DNA from: Physcomitrium patens
Taxonomy: Eukaryota; Streptophyta; Bryopsida; Funariales; Funariaceae
NCBI RefSeq assembly: GCF_000002425.4
Contig: NC_037255.1
Span: forward strand, 4,629,477 to 4,693,476
Direction of reading: 5' to 3'
DNA: 64,000 nucleotides
In this document: in pieces, positions 22,934 through 34,781 of the stretch
How the letters are laid out: every line of letters starts with the position of its first letter
Numbering within the stretch: the stretch's first letter is position 1
Translations under genes and position numbers: made by a program
Notes under the pieces: generated by a model
Databases searched by the model: none
What the model saw: only the letters and a program-made list of their open reading frames with translations
What the model was told of the DNA's origin: nothing

Positions 22934-24502
22934 GTGAAGACATTGAAAGGAGATTATATTGCAAAGGGCTTTAGAGATGGCAACCTCTACTTCATCAAGT
23001 GTAAGAAGGTGACTGGAGTTGAAGTGGCAGTATTTGCTGAATTTCCTCAAGATCAAGACAAGTTTGGCATTTGGCATCGACGCCTTAGTTATTTGAATGC
23101 CAAGAGCATGAAGGAGCTCCAATCCATGGTAAGTGTCTTAGATCTTGGTCATATAAGCCACAATGCTATGATACTTGTTTGTGAAGGTTGTATTCAAGGC
23201 AAACAACAAAGGGCCTCATTTTCAAGTGGAGTTGCAACACATGCAACCAAATTATTGGAGATTATCCATTCTAATATTTGTGGACCTATGAGGATGCCAT
23301 CAATAGGAAATGCAAGGTATTTTGTGACATTCATTGATGACTTTTCAAGAAAAGTATGGATTTTCATCTTCAAAGCAAAGAATGAGTATTTCACAAGGTT
23401 TAAAGAGTTTAAGGCACTTGTGGAAAAGCAATGTGAATGCAAAAACAAGGTATTGCGTACAAACAATGGAGGTGAGTATATGTTAAAGCAATTCAATGAT
23501 TTCTTAAAGTTGCATGGTATTATAAGACAAACCTCCACTCGTTACACTCCACAACAAAATAGAGTTTTTGAAAGATTAAATCAGACCATTGTAAAGATGG
23601 CAAGGAGTATGCTTCATGTACAACACCTTGGACATGAGTTTTGGGCAGAAGCAGTGATAAATGCAGTTTACACAAGAAATAGGTGTCCTACAAGTGCACT
23701 GACATCAATGACATCGAAAGAAGCTTGGAGTGGGAGAAAACCTTGTGTTTCTTATATGAAGACTTTGAGATACATAGCATATGCAAAGATACTAGATTGT
23801 ATGAGATCAAAATTTGATGCAAAAGGTACAAAATGTGTGTTTGTTGGGTATTGTATATGTACAAAGGCTTATAGGCTCATGTGTTTGGAGACTAAAAAGA
23901 TCATCAAAAGTTGTGATGTTGAGTTTTTAGAGCACAAGAGTGCTTGTGAGCACTTGGAGATGTGTCTAAGTGAGAGTAATGGTTTGTTTGTGGACACATC
24001 TTCAAATTCAGCGAAGAAGGAAGAAGACAAAGACAATGATAGTTGTAAAGGTGGAAATGAAGATGAAAAGGCAAAGCGGGTGGACAAGAAGGCCTCTACA
24101 AATGCTAAAACCAGCAATGAAGAGCATGAAGATGTCGATGATGATGGTAATGAGGATTATGAATCTTTGAGTGAAAAAAGACTATCTTTAAAAGAAAAGA
24201 AGGTTGGAGGTGACCATGGAGTGCAACAAGTTGAGTCTTCTTCAAATGAAATGAGATATCCTTTGAAAGATAGAAAACAACGTGGTGAATGGTGGAAGGA
24301 CTATACTTTTCTTCAAGTAAGTAAAGAACATACCAATCTTGTACTTTTTGTTGATCCGTTGAGTTTATATGATGCAATAAATTCCACGGATGCTATGAAG
24401 TGGAAGAATGCTATCGAAGAAGAGTACAAATCACTTATAGACAATGGAACATGGGAATTGACTCACCTTCCACCAAATCAAGCTTCAATTAGTTGTAAGT
24501 AG
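22934..24502 (+). pseudogene. Copia G integrase and linker
   Basis: A 522-residue open piece. It contains the GAG-pre-integrase zinc region (WHRRLSYLN, CEGCIQGKQ at residues 47-90) and the core. The first catalytic position is HSNICGPM (Asn at residue 114, Asp in relatives), the second is TNNGGEY (Asn at 177 for Asp) and the third, the Glu of ERLNQ (213), is intact. The spacing still fits D-D-35-E. Both losses are GA-to-AA changes. After the core come EAWSGRKP, KCVFVGYC and an acidic, low-complexity linker (about residues 355-440). A TAG at 24500 replaces the Trp codon expected in CKWMFRTK. Confidence 0.9.
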
Positions 24503-25366
24503 ATGTTTAGAACGAAAAAGGATGCAATGGACAATATTTTGAGGTATAAGGCTAGATTGGTTGCCAAAGGCTACTCACAAGTTGTTGGTGTTGATTTCAA
24601 TGAGATATTTGCTCCCGTGGCCAAATTCTCCACCATTAGAACCATTGTGGCAATTGGAGCAGCAATGAACTTGGAGATGCACCAAATGGATGTGAAGACG
24701 ACTTTCTTGAATGGAGAATTGGAAGAAGACATCTACATAGATCAACCTCAAGGATTTGTTGAAGAAGGCAAACAACACCTTGTGTGTAAGTTGAAGAAAT
24801 CCTTGTATAGGCTTAAGTAATCATCAAGGGCATGGTACCAACGAATCGACACCTTCTTTGTGAATGAAGGATTTGTGAGGAGTGAGGCTGATCATTCCAT
24901 ATATGTGATGCAATCAAAAGCCTTCTTGCTGATTGTTATTTTTTATGTTGATGATTTGATCATTTTGATCAATACTTTGAAAAAGATGGACTGGTTGAAA
25001 GCAAAGTTAGCAAAAGAATTTGAAATGAGTGATTTGGGAGAGCTCCACTATTACTTAGGAGTGGAATTTCTGAGAGATCGAGCTAAGAAGATCACTATAT
25101 TGAGCCAAAAGAAGTACATTGAAGAAGTATTGAAACGGTTCAACATGGAGGAGTGCAAGTCCATTGAAACACCTTTGGAGGTAAATTTGAAGTTGATGAA
25201 GCTCACGGATGAGGAATTTGCTGAAGTTGAAGAAGAAATGAAAGATGTTCCATACAAGGCAGTAGTAGGCTCACTTATGTATGCAATGGTTGGCACAAGG
25301 GTGGATCTTGCATATGCGGTAAGTGTTGTGAGTCAACACATGTCAAAGGCTAGACCAATTCATTGA
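24503..25366 (+). pseudogene. Copia G reverse transcriptase
   Basis: Two open pieces in one frame. 24503-24820 has YKARLVAKGYSQVVGVDFNEIFAPV and MDVKTTFLNGELEEDIYIDQPQGF. 24860-25366 has FYVDDLIIL, with the catalytic YVDD at 24944-24955, YLGVEFLRD and VGSLMYAMVGTRVDLAYAV. The stops are TAA at 24818 (CAA in relatives) and TGA at 25364 (TGG in relatives). All key RT blocks are present. Confidence 0.92.
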
Positions 25367-25918
25367 GCAACCATTAAGAGGATCTTGAGGTACTTAAATG
25401 GTACTTTGAACTTCAAATTGTATCTTGGAAGTGATAGTATTACATTGCATGGATATTGTGATGCGCATTGGGCTGGAGATCCAAATGATAGAAGATCAAC
25501 AACTGGATATGTATTCTTTGTTGGAGTGGGAGCAATTTCATGGAATTGTAAGAGACAACTAACAATTGTAAGGTCTACAATGGAGGCGGAATATATGGCA
25601 GCAAGTCATGGTGTAATGGAGGCAATATCACTAAGACAAGTTTTAGAAGATATTAGACTTGTGCAATTGGAAGCAACTCCAATGAAGTGTGACAATCAAG
25701 GATGCCTTGCTTTTGCCAAGAATCCAAAGCATCATTCAAGGACAAAGCAAATTGACATTCAACATCACTTCATATGGGAGAAGATTGAGATGGAAGTAAT
25801 TGACATGAAATATTGTGCAACTGATGACATGCTTGCTGATTTATTCACAAAAGCATTGGTGAAGGATAGACATTACAAATTGACAAAGGGATTAGGTTTA
25901 TTAGCCTTTGACCAATAG
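25367..25918 (+). pseudogene. Copia G RNase H
   Basis: Continues the frame as KRILRYLNGTLNFKLYLG, then the RNase H domain: GYCDAHWAGD (first Asp), STMEAEYMAASH (Glu) and CDNQGCLAFAKNPKHHSRTKQIDIQHHF (further Asp and the conserved His region), ending DLFTKAL before TAG at 25916. All catalytic acids are present. RNase H would degrade the RNA strand during cDNA synthesis. Confidence 0.92.
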
Positions 25919-25929
25919 CAAAGTGGGAG
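25919..25929 (+). other. Copia G polypurine tract
   Basis: GCAAAGTGGGAG directly precedes the 3' LTR, a typical copia polypurine tract. Confidence 0.8.
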
Positions 25930-26260
25930 TGTTAAAGCAAATGGAGGATAAGTTAGAAGGTAAAAGATATTATCTTAGAGAAGTTATTAATGGTCAAAGG
26001 ACAGCAAAAGGATGAAGAAAAGTTACCAAGGTGGTAGCTAGAGTTTTAAGTAGCGACTAGGATTATAGATAGCAACTAAGTTAAAAGGAATCTAGGATTT
26101 AATTAGATGAAAGTAAGATGAATATTAACCAAAATGGATGTAACCTCTACCTATAAGTAAAGGATGTTGGAAGTGAGAGGTATCTCATTCCACACTTCTC
26201 TTATGTCTAACCTTGCTGATTTCTACTTACTTGTTTCTTGCTTATTGTGTTTCTTCAATA
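25930..26260 (+). repeat. Copia G 3' LTR
   Basis: 331 bp, same length as the 5' LTR with no indels. Many differences are G in the 5' LTR against A here, so this copy looks the more decayed of the two. Confidence 0.9.
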
Positions 26261-26610
26261 TTTCAAAATAAACTTTACCAAATCTGTATTAAGTTTTAAA
26301 TCTCTTGATTAATGTTATCTTCTAATTTTAGACTTGAATGAGTTCTCTTGCTATAATATCAATAATACAATCATATTTACTTTACTATGTACATCGTAAG
26401 ATACTTTTCTCTTATGAAGTTTGATCAATAAGATCTATTCTCAACCACAAATACCAACTCATCATTATCACCTATATCGATCAATTGGAAAGAAGATGAT
26501 TCAACTACTACATCTATTCTAAAACCAATTATTAATCTAGACTCATTATTCACTTGGCTTTTAAAAATAAACTTTTTTCTTGACTATATTGGTCTCATAG
26601 ACTTAAGCAA
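26261..26610. other. Spacer between copia G and D3
   Basis: 350 bp that should continue the old copia remnant interrupted by G. No confident protein match. Nothing else recognised. Confidence 0.5.
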
Positions 26611-27300
26611 TGTCATATTTTAATTACTTGCAGTATGTAAAAATTAATTAAAATATATAATATGTTCATAAATCTTGATTTATATTAAAACAGTTAAAAT
26701 ATTAATATATATAGAATTAATGTAAGAAACTTTATTTTTATTTTTATTTATTTTGATTGTGGTGTTTAAATTATATAGGACCTAGATATTTAGTATAAAA
26801 CTTTAAGAGATGATTAGAACTCAAAGATGAAGGTCCAAACTACTAAAAAACTTATTTAGAGAGATGAAAGTAAGATATGGAGAGATGAAGGAAAGAAGAG
26901 GACATCTTCATTTCTATTTATCAATGGTCATGTCCAATAGGCTTCCATCAAGTTATTCACAACTATTATAAGGATTTTTGGCAGCTTCAAATAAAGCATT
27001 TAGGAATAAAAAGTAGAGACTACAAGATTTAGAATTTAGACTATAATTTATATAAAATAAATTAGATGATTTGGAGGTAGGGTGGAAAAGATATAGTCGT
27101 CTAAAATTAAGGTGTCATTTTAAGAAATATAATTGATCTTTTGAAGGTATTAGGAATTTTACAATAACTTATGGTGATTGAAAAGTGTAGCTTAAAGAGA
27201 GATTTTAAGACCTACATTTTTTATATAAGTATTATTATATTTGGAATTTGAAGGAATAAAGAAAGGTCTATATATATATAATAGAAATCTATCAAGTTCC
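26611..27300 (+). repeat. D3 5' LTR, truncated
   Basis: Begins TGTCATATTTTAATTACTTGCAGTATG, clearly matching the D2 LTR start (TGTCGTACTGTAATTACTTACAG). Further similarity includes the AGATGAAGG and CATCTTCATTTCTATT region near 26880. The LTR 3' end, primer-binding site and gag start are missing. The left flank GCAA (26607-26610) fits a decayed NCGN site. Confidence 0.7.
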
Positions 27301-27949
27301 AAAAGATAGGATGATTGAATTCTTTAATTTAATAATTTTTCTAAAAAAATAAAAATAAAATAAAACACCTATATAAGAGCATCAACATGAATTTATGGAC
27401 TAGATTTAAGAAGAGATTTAAAGATAAATACTTTGATGAAGATAGTGAAAAGATGACTAAGAGAGGTTTTTTTGATTGAATGGAGCAACAACTAAGAAAA
27501 CATATGGGACTAAACAAGCTACAAAGGAAGTTTGAGAAGAAATTTGAACAACTTCTATTATTTAAGAAGTACCTTTTAGAAATGAAGAAATCAAAGTTGT
27601 TCCTATAAGTTGTGCATGAGTTACTAGAACATAAGTTTCTTCTCATTTTTTTAGATGAAACAACAAAAAGTAGTTTTTATCACTAATTGAAAAAGGTTGA
27701 AAAAGGCGATGAGCCTCCTTGCCAACTAATAGCATCTGAAGTCTAGAGGATTTGAGACAAGGATAGAAACAATACTAGTAATAACTATGAAGGCTCTAGC
27801 AACAATTTTGCCTACTTCTATTCCATCAAGCTTTTCAAAGAATACAAAAGTAAATGAAGAAATTCTTAAGGATTTGATAAGGGGCATAAAAGAATTGAAG
27901 GTAGAAATGAGTGTTTTGAAGAAAGACACAAGGTCAAGCACTTTATTAT
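27301..27949 (+). pseudogene. D3 gag, decayed
   Basis: Translation across frames shows a counterpart of D2 gag: RFKDKYFDEDSEKMTKRGF, EWSNNLRKHMGLNKLQRKFEKKFEQL, KSKLFLQVVHELLEHKFLLIFLDETTKS, then KDLIRGIKELKVEMSVLKKD ahead of the insertion at 27950. Equivalent D2 stretches are at 54290-54760. The N-terminal third is deleted. Confidence 0.7.
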
Positions 27950-29577
27950 TGGTATTATGTGATAATACAATTATATAGTAAAAAATAAAAAAAATATGGA
28001 TGTTATTATAGAAGAGCCTACTAAAAAGATGTAATAGAAAAATAAAAATAAAAAAAGGTATTAAAAGATTTAGTCTTAATGCTATCTTTTTATAGAAAGG
28101 ACTTATATTTACTTTTTAGAGGCATAAATGAGCCAAATTCAAGTAAATAAGATAAGAAAATAATATAGATATGTATAAGAGAGAATTAAAAGTAGGTTTT
28201 AGTAAAAATTACTTCAAGTAATCAAGAATTAATACCTCTAAGAGTCCAGTTGTCAACTTAGATTACAATAAGACCTCGAAGCACAAAATAATATCCTATA
28301 GTGACTTTAAATTTCTTTAGTAAATAAAAAAGTATGGATTTAGAAAAAACCTAAGAGAAGATTTTTAGACATTGATTTTATATCAATTGAATCAATATTG
28401 AGTTTTTGAGGAATTTTCAAAGTTAGTAATGTTTTTAGTTGATTTAGATTTTAAAAAATAAAAATATGTTTACAAATTTGAAGCTTTCTTGAATTTTGTA
28501 GAATATATGGGTGAATTTTAGGTAGTATATTGATGGACTAGTTGTAAATGTATATAAAATTTTTGGAATCAATGAAATGGTTAGATCAAAGTGTGGATAT
28601 TTTTGTAGTTTAAGGTATCAAAAATTAGAGTTTGAAAGTTAGTGAGTATTTCTAAGATCTTTAAATTTTTTGTCAATTGGATTAAAGTGAATTTTTTTTA
28701 TATAGATACTTGACTTCATTTCTAAAATTTAAGAAAAATTTAAAAGCAATTAAATGGTTCATGAAGGAGGTATTGGGGCTCAAAATTTAGTATTCAGATT
28801 GGAATAGGAAGCTGTCAAATACTTGATTGGATTATCTTATATTTCTTTCAATTAATAAGTGCGATCATTCTCATCTTTCTTATACTTGTTTTTAAACAAG
28901 ATATAAAAAAGCGTGAAATTTTTGAGTTGATATCAATGATTTGATTATTAGTTGTTGAAGTTTTAATTTACTACGGGATTTTATTTAGGATTTTTCTATG
29001 ATTTGAGTAGGGCTTAGGATTTGGTTTAGGATTTGGTTAGGATTAGGATTTATTTGGGATTTGGTTTAGAACTTGACTAAAAATTGATTAAAATTTGTTT
29101 AGTATTTTGTAGGATTTAAGGTTTCATTAAGATGTGACATATAATTGGATAAGATTTAATTAGGATTTTAATTAAGATTTAATTTAAGATTTGGTTAAGG
29201 TTTAATTAAGATTTTAATTAGAATTATATTAAAGTTTTTATTTTTAATATTTTTTAAAGATTCTTTTTTGTTGTTTAAAAAAAATTTATTTCTAATATTT
29301 CTTTAAGATTATTGTTATTTCTTTAAAGGTTATTTTTATATTTCTTTGAGATTTTTTGTTATTTTTCTTTGGAATTAGTTTGGAACTTCTTTTTATTTCT
29401 TATATAACTTCTTTTAAATTTATTTTGAATTGATCATAGTTTGATTAAGATTATTAAGATTTACTTAAGGTTATTTAAGATTCTATTAGACTTAGTACGA
29501 TTATTCTTGTATTTCTACTTACCTTCCACAACTAAGCATACATTGTATTTTCAAGTAAGAACACATGTAATATAATA
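27950..29577 (+). repeat. Degenerate B-like LTR inside D3 gag
   Basis: The start TGGTATTATGTGATAATAC with GTAAAAAATAAAA aligns with the B LTR start (TGTCGTGTTGTAACACGAG, GTGAAAATAAAAAG). The end TTTTCAAGTAAGAACACATGTAATATAATA aligns with the B LTR end (CTCAAGCAAGAAAGCATGTAATACGACA). D3 gag coding resumes immediately after (29580). Flanks TTAT and TTAG are compatible with a decayed duplication. The interior, including the GGATTT-rich stretch near 28980-29220, is highly diverged. Confidence 0.55.
28980..29230 (+). repeat. Degenerate GGATTTGGTTTA-type repeats
   Basis: Irregular reiterations of TTAGGATTT, TTTGGTTTAGGATT and GGTTAGGATTAGG, some resembling the plant telomere unit TTTAGGG but never in a regular array. 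Lies inside the B-like LTR. Confidence 0.6.
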
Positions 29578-30760
29578 TTAGTTGAAGGATCAAAGAAGAT
29601 TGTAATGATGTACATTTGTTGTAATGATCTAAATCACAAACATGGTGATTGTAAATTATATGAAAATGCTACAAAGAGTGGCATTATTATCTTTAAGAAA
29701 AGCAAAATTAGCGATGCTACAACGAATGAGTCTTTAAAAACTAACTTTGAAAAATGAATCATAAGAAAATAAATAATAGATAGATTAGAGAAGAGAAACT
29801 CTTCACATAGCAAGGAGGTAGAGACTTATACCATTGAGGCTCAATACATCAAGGTAAAAACTTCTACACATGTATCTAGAGAAGCAATAATGAAGGGAAT
29901 ATAAGCTATTAAAAGATTAATTGGATGAAATAATCCAATTGATATAACTACCATTAGGGCCTATTTGGTAAGTGAACATGGAGATTAAGAACCTTGTGAT
30001 GCATTAGTGGATGTCAAGAAAGACAAAACTAATGAAAAAGAGGAAGTATAAGAACTAGCTAATAAGAAAAAGACTATAAGTGGTAGAAACATTATTCTAG
30101 GAGAAGCACCAATAAAGAAGAAAAGGATAAGTTTAAACAAGTGCTTGCCTTAATATGTGATGTTGTAAATAGTGGTGACCAAAGTAAAAAGCATAGAGTC
30201 ATTAATAATAGGATTAAGGATATAAAAGTTGAACTTTTGGAAGAAGATTTGTGTAATGCGTTGGAAGATGAAGTGCTACAAATATTTTTATGTGATGGAA
30301 TAGCCAACATCAAAGTAGAAGCAAGCTTGAGCAAGAATCAAGAAGAAGAAATTATAATAGAAGCCAAAGTATCTTAGTATAATGCTAATAAGCTATAAAA
30401 GAGTGACAATGAAACTTTGACAACTTATACTCCTCTATTCTGACAAGACCTACTATAGAGACATGTGTAAAGTTTAGAAGCCTTAAAGAATCAATATTAA
30501 CATTAGTTGATTATAGCTTTGAGATCAATATCTTATTCAAAAAGATTTATGAAAATGACAAGTCATCAGTTCAAACCAACCATGAATGGATGTTGAAATC
30601 TGCCAACAACAAAAGAGGTAGCTTTTATGGAATATGTCCAATAGTAGGCATCAAAATTAATGATATAGAGGTGGAATAAAACTTCTTTGTGTAAAATTAA
30701 AGAAATCATCCAATTATTTTAAAATAGCCATATATCACTACAATAAGGATAGAGATCAAG
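29578..30760 (+). pseudogene. D3 nucleocapsid and protease, decayed
   Basis: Resumes D3 coding with a CCHC knuckle (CCNDLNHKHGDC at about 29615) followed by LYENATKSGIIIFKKSKI and SLKTNFEK, direct counterparts of D2 at 54823-54970. The linker 29760-30430 is frameshifted. From about 30440 to 30740 the protease can be followed (SLKNQY, ALRSIS, then an LLF-K-IYEN and WMLKSANNKRG stretch), ending where a C1-type LTR is inserted. RT and integrase of D3 are absent from the window. Confidence 0.65.
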
Positions 30761-31301
30761 TATCATGGACATACATATTTATCCTAATATTTATCTAGAT
30801 AATAAAAATAAGTAGAAGTAAGTCAAAGTAGATAAATATGATAGTATCTTATGAAAAACTTCCTAGAAGCTTCATTGATGCTAGTTTGTCGTTATACATG
30901 TCTAGGTGATTGGTAGATTGAAAACTTGGCCAACAAGGAGGCCATGTGTTGACATGTTGACTACTTATAGTACAAGTTGGATATATGGTGCATACCTAAG
31001 AAAATTGCTTTGCAAATTAGAAATGTGTCTTGTAAGTTGGACGTGTATAAGAGGTCTTATAGCATGTTGCCATGTATTTCTTAATTAAGTAGTAAAATAG
31101 AAGTAAGACTGAGGCCTTCTTTATTCTTATCAACTCCTTTCTTGCTTTTAGTTTAGTTTCAAGAATCTTATGTTTTCTAGTCTTTGGCATTAGTGATTTT
31201 GATTTTTCCTTGAATATACATACTTTCTTCTATTTTGTCACTTTTCTTTTGACACAAATTCCACAAGTTTATGTATCTTTTTTTATTTTGTTTACTTGAT
31301 A
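30761..31301 (+). repeat. C1-type 5' LTR in plus orientation
   Basis: Reverse complement of the C1 LTR: starts TATCATGGACATAC and ends TTACTTGATA. It is followed by the same leader as C1, including the primer-binding core ATATCAGAGCTGTGTC (about 31321-31345). It is therefore the 5' LTR of a C1-type element facing right. The element is cut off at 31408. Confidence 0.8.
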
Positions 31302-31408
31302 GATTGACAAGAGTACACATATAATATCAGAGCTGTGTCTTTTTTTGATTAAGAATGGATTATTCTTTTTTCTTGATAAGACATAAGCATATTAAAAGTT
31401 GTAGTGTC
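31302..31408 (+). other. Leader of the truncated C1-type element
   Basis: Matches the C1 leader (15890-16005 reversed): GATTGACAAGAGTACAC, the ATATCAGAGC primer-binding core and GATAAGACATAAGCATATTA. It stops at GTTGTAG, where C1 reads GTTGCGG and continues; a reversed LTR remnant is joined at that point. Confidence 0.75.
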
Positions 31409-31839
31409 GTATTATGTATTGTCTTACTTGGGAATGCACCAAGTACCTACCTATGAAAGGTGAGGTTGTGTTTTACAAACATCCAAGAAATCTTAATAGG
31501 TTTAACCTATATAAGAAGAATACAATTCAAATACCAATTCAAAAGTGCTAAAAAATACTCTTCTTAATAATTACATTTACACATAAATCTCAATTACCTT
31601 GTTACTTTTATATTTAAGCAATTTAAATTTTTTATATAAGCCCCAACCATAATCAATGAGCTTTGACAAGCTGTAACTTCTAATTTGAGAGTCCACTTGA
31701 TGTGAAATTTTGCACAAAATTTTTAATTTAAGTCTTCCATTTTCTTAAGAATTTTTGGCCCAATCCAACATACAGATTGTGAAAAAATCTCAAAAAACTA
31801 CACTCATGTCACTTAATTGTCAACTTGAAAGGTGAAGTA
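31409..31839 (-). repeat. Reversed B/D-related LTR remnant
   Basis: Starts TGTCGTATTATGTATTG, the reverse of a B/D LTR end, and matches 8441-8825 over most of its length. It is cut at its right edge by the C2 LTR. The insertion point in the C1-type leader corresponds to GCGG in the unoccupied C1 sequence. Confidence 0.6.
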
Positions 31840-32256
31840 TGTCATGGACACAGAAATACAGGCTCGAGATCTAACAAGAAGTTCAAGAAGAACTCACAAG
31901 AATTAGATTAATCAGATGAATACAAAAACAATACCAGAGAGATGAACTAGAGCTCCAAGAAATGTGTTGTCGAGAGTGAAGAAATCTTCAGCCTCGATTC
32001 TAATATATACTCCTATTTAGGAAGCTTCTTAAGTAACTTCCACCAACTAGGAAGCTTCTCAAATAACTTCCACCAACTAGTAAACTTTTCAAGCAACTTC
32101 TACCAACTAGGAAGCTTCTCAAGCAACTTCCACCAACTAAAAAGCTTCTCAAGCAACTTTCATCAACTAGAAAGCTTCTAGAAGGTTCCAGAGACTTACT
32201 TCTAGAAGGTTTTAGAAACTTGTCTCTAGAAGGTTCTAAGTACTATGTTCCTAAGA
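31840..32256 (-). repeat. C2 3' LTR (417 bp, five 30-bp units)
   Basis: Starts TGTCATGGACA and ends CCTAAGA (CCTAACA in the sister copies). It holds five copies of the 30-bp unit GGAAGCTTCTCAAGCAACTT... (about 32018-32168) and heat-shock-type pentamers CTTCT AGAAG GTTCC at 32175-32189. Confidence 0.9.
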
Positions 32257-32720
32257 AACTTCTTTTAGCTTCGAGGACTCTAAGAAGCAATATTATTGTT
32301 AATCAGTATCAATGCAAGAAAATGAAGATCTATCGCATAACGTCTGCTATGAACTCCAACTGTTGTTCACGAGGTAAGTGGTTCATCGGCCCTTGAAGCC
32401 AATGGTAGAGGCCCACGCCTTTGACTTCTAACCAAGCATGAACTTTCGTGTCTTCATTGTGAAATTATCCTGCAAACACGCCTTCTCGCTGACCATCGTA
32501 AGCAGGCTCGAATTCAAATACAATCACCAGTGAACGGTTACTCGGTATCCTCCGTCGTCGTCATGGTATAGGCGGTTATTCATCTCGGGGTCACCTTCGT
32601 GAGCTAGTCGATTGAGATAATCTGACAGGTATAGTATCTATCTCTTGGCTATACATATCAGAAGGCTATTGAAAAAATTCTACTTTATCAACTACAAGTT
32701 ATGGTAGTGCTCTCCCTCTT
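32257..32720 (-). other. C2 3' untranslated tail
   Basis: Non-coding tail between chromodomain and LTR, closely repeated at 38038-38600 and 49769-50230. The tract next to the LTR, CTTCTTTTAGC on the plus strand, is a degraded form of the polypurine tract seen at 38038 and 49769. Confidence 0.75.
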
Positions 32721-33490
32721 TCTTATATTCTTGAGTGAGCAAGCTTGAAAAGGAAGCTATCGTCGAACCAACTTAGGTTTATGAGGATGTTGTTGATGAA
32801 ACTCTTGTACCTTTTGTGGCGCATTGGCAAGATTTTCAGCTGGTTCCCACGTTCACTCATTAATGTCATAGTCGCATCAATGAACAAGATACTCCAACTT
32901 GCCCCATCTTTGCCATGAATCCAACATCTTTTTGACCTCGTATTTTTTGTGGTTCTCGATCTCAACACTAGGTGGCGGACATTGCACTCTTCCACGAAAG
33001 GACGACTCTCAATAAGGCTCCAACAGAGAAACATGAAAGATTGGATGTACCTTCATAGAAGCCGGTAATTTTAGACGGTATGCCACTAGATTGATTTGCT
33101 TCTGGATGATAAATGGTCCCAATCTTCGATAGTCCAACTTATCACATGGTCGCTTGGTCTTGATATTCCATTGAAGAAGCCATACTTTATTTTCAATTTT
33201 GAAAGTAGGTGCTTGATTTCGAAATCTATTTGCACACACCTTGTAGGATTCTTGAGCGGATTGTAATTGAAGCTTTAACGTAGTTTGAAGCTCTGATAGT
33301 TCCTTCGCAAATCTTTCAGCTGCTGGATTGTTATTTGTTGACGAACTCAATAAATCAAGCTTTGGATGATATCCATAGTTAGCAAAGAATGGTGTGTATT
33401 GAGTCGACGCATGGAGGGTGTTGTTATATGCAAACTCGGCTAGTGGCAGATATGCGATCTAATCATCTTACTGATAGTTGATGCTGCATC
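32721..33490 (-). pseudogene. C2 integrase C-terminus and chromodomain
   Basis: The open piece 33350-33009 (113 residues) has KVWLLQWNIKTKRPCDKLDYRRLGPF and MKVHPIFHVSLLEPY, the integrase C-terminal region. The chromodomain follows in another frame: VEIENHKKYEVKK, LEYLVH, then a TGA where C3 has Trp, then YDINERTWEP. C4 shares this TGA; C3 does not. The domain would bind histone marks. Confidence 0.82.
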
Positions 33491-34330
33491 ATAAGTATTG
33501 TTCCAAGACTTAGTTCAGCCGTTCCATTTGGTTGTCAGTTTGAGGATGGAAAGCCAAAGAAAGCTTGATATCCACCTTCAATATCTCAAAAAGAGATCTC
33601 CAAAACTTTGATACAAATTGGGTTCCTCGATCTAATACGATATCATCTGGTAGTCCATGATATTGATACACATTATTGAGAAAGAACCTTGCTGTGACTT
33701 CACTGGACAATGTCTTCTTGCAAGGAACAAAGTGTGCCATCTTTGTAAGCCGATCTACCACGACAAAGATGCTATCAAATGAGTTCGATGATGGCAGGTC
33801 CGTGATGAAGTCTATGGAAATTGAAGACCATGGTTGACGTGGAATTAGAAATGGTTGTAGAGGTCCATAAGGGTGATGTCGAAGATTCTTGGATCTTAAA
33901 CAAATATCGCAAGAGAGGACAAAATCTTTCACATCCTTCCACATTTGGAGCCACCAAAAATCTCGAAATATAAGCTTGAAGGTCTTGTTGAATCCAAATT
34001 ATCCCGCGGCTGGAAAATCGTGGCAAGATTAAAGAACTCGGAGTCATGCTAGTCCTTTTGGAATATAAAACCGCTCCTTAAAGTATAAAAGATCTCCCTC
34101 CACCTTAAACTTGTCATCATTGGTACGCTACTTGATATCAATGGCTACTAGATCTTCAATGGTTACGACATGTATCTAGTTCAGGAAGTCAGCATCAATT
34201 GGCATAATAGTAGCGCAAAGCCGAAATTGCTCTAGCTTCAACAACGTCATATATTGTTGATCAAACGCTGCTTATCGAGCCTTTGGTACAAGATACAATC
34301 TCCTTGATAAGGCATCGGATAGTCCTTATT
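33491..34330 (-). pseudogene. C2 integrase core
   Basis: The open piece 33944-33510 (144 residues) has the CDIC zinc pair and the full catalytic triad: Asp45 in SIDFITDL, Asp105 in LDRGTQF and Glu141 in QMERLN. It ends at a TAA (CAA in relatives) just after MERLN, and a TGA follows within ten codons; both stops are also present in C3 and C4. The N-terminal HHCC portion (34330-33945) is frameshifted. Confidence 0.87.
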
Positions 34331-34781
34331 GCTTTCTAGGTCGATAAGTGATAACAAAATCGAATCTAGATAACAACATACTCCACCGAGCTTGACGTCG
34401 ATTTAGAACTCGAGCCAATATGAAATTTTCTAAATTCTTGTGATCAATGTATATGGTCACTAGGTATGCAGCTCTTTCAAGAAAGTGACGCCATTCTTGG
34501 AAAGAATCCACTATAGCAAGAAGTTCCTTATCGTGGATCTCATAATTGATTTCAGCAGTAGAGAACTTTTGAGAATAAAATGCAACCAGATGGAGCTTCT
34601 TGTCTTCTCCCATTTGTGGAAGTACAGCTCCCAAAGTAAAATCCGAAGCATCAATTTCTAAATAGAAGGCCTTTGTAAAGTTTGGATGTATTAAGACTGG
34701 AGCAGTAGTAAATGTCGTCTTCAGGTCTTGAAACTCCTTCTCCGCTAGAGGTCTCCATTCTAGCTTATCCTTGCATATCAA
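34326..34781 (-). pseudogene. C2 RNase H
   Basis: A 151-residue open piece: KAFYLEIDASDFTLGAVL (first Asp), KLHLVAFYSQKFSTAEINYEIHDKELLAIVDSF (Glu) and VTIYIDHKNLENF (Asp), ending ARWSMLLSRFDFVITYRP. The catalytic set is intact. It is separated from RT by a short broken stretch. Confidence 0.9.

Larger units (their letters stand above)
21010..26260 (+). mobile_element. Copia element G, near full length
   Basis: A 5.25-kb Ty1/copia element on the plus strand: 331-bp LTRs at both ends, primer-binding site, gag, protease, integrase, RT, RNase H and polypurine tract in canonical copia order. Both LTRs run TGTTAAAG to CAATA. With those ends the flanks TTTTA (left) and TTTCA (right) make a 4-of-5 target duplication. 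LTRs differ at about 31 of 331 sites by eye (about 26 transitions, no indels), so the insertion is not recent. The reading frame is one continuous frame from 21824 to 25918 broken only by five stop codons. Confidence 0.93.

Noticed and set aside
21824-25918. Stops in copia G restored by RNA editing (U-to-C), as in organelles of some ferns and hornworts
   Set aside because: Two of the five stops replace TGG, which U-to-C editing cannot restore, and this is a nuclear-type element.
28980-29230. Interstitial telomere array
   Set aside because: Units resemble TTTAGGG only loosely and are irregular; there is no run of exact repeats, and the stretch lies inside a degenerate LTR.
32723-33034. 103-residue frame MFLCWSLIES... 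repeated at 44633 and 50239
   Set aside because: It is an out-of-frame shadow of the chromodomain; the true frame gives VEIENHKKYEVKK and RTWEP.
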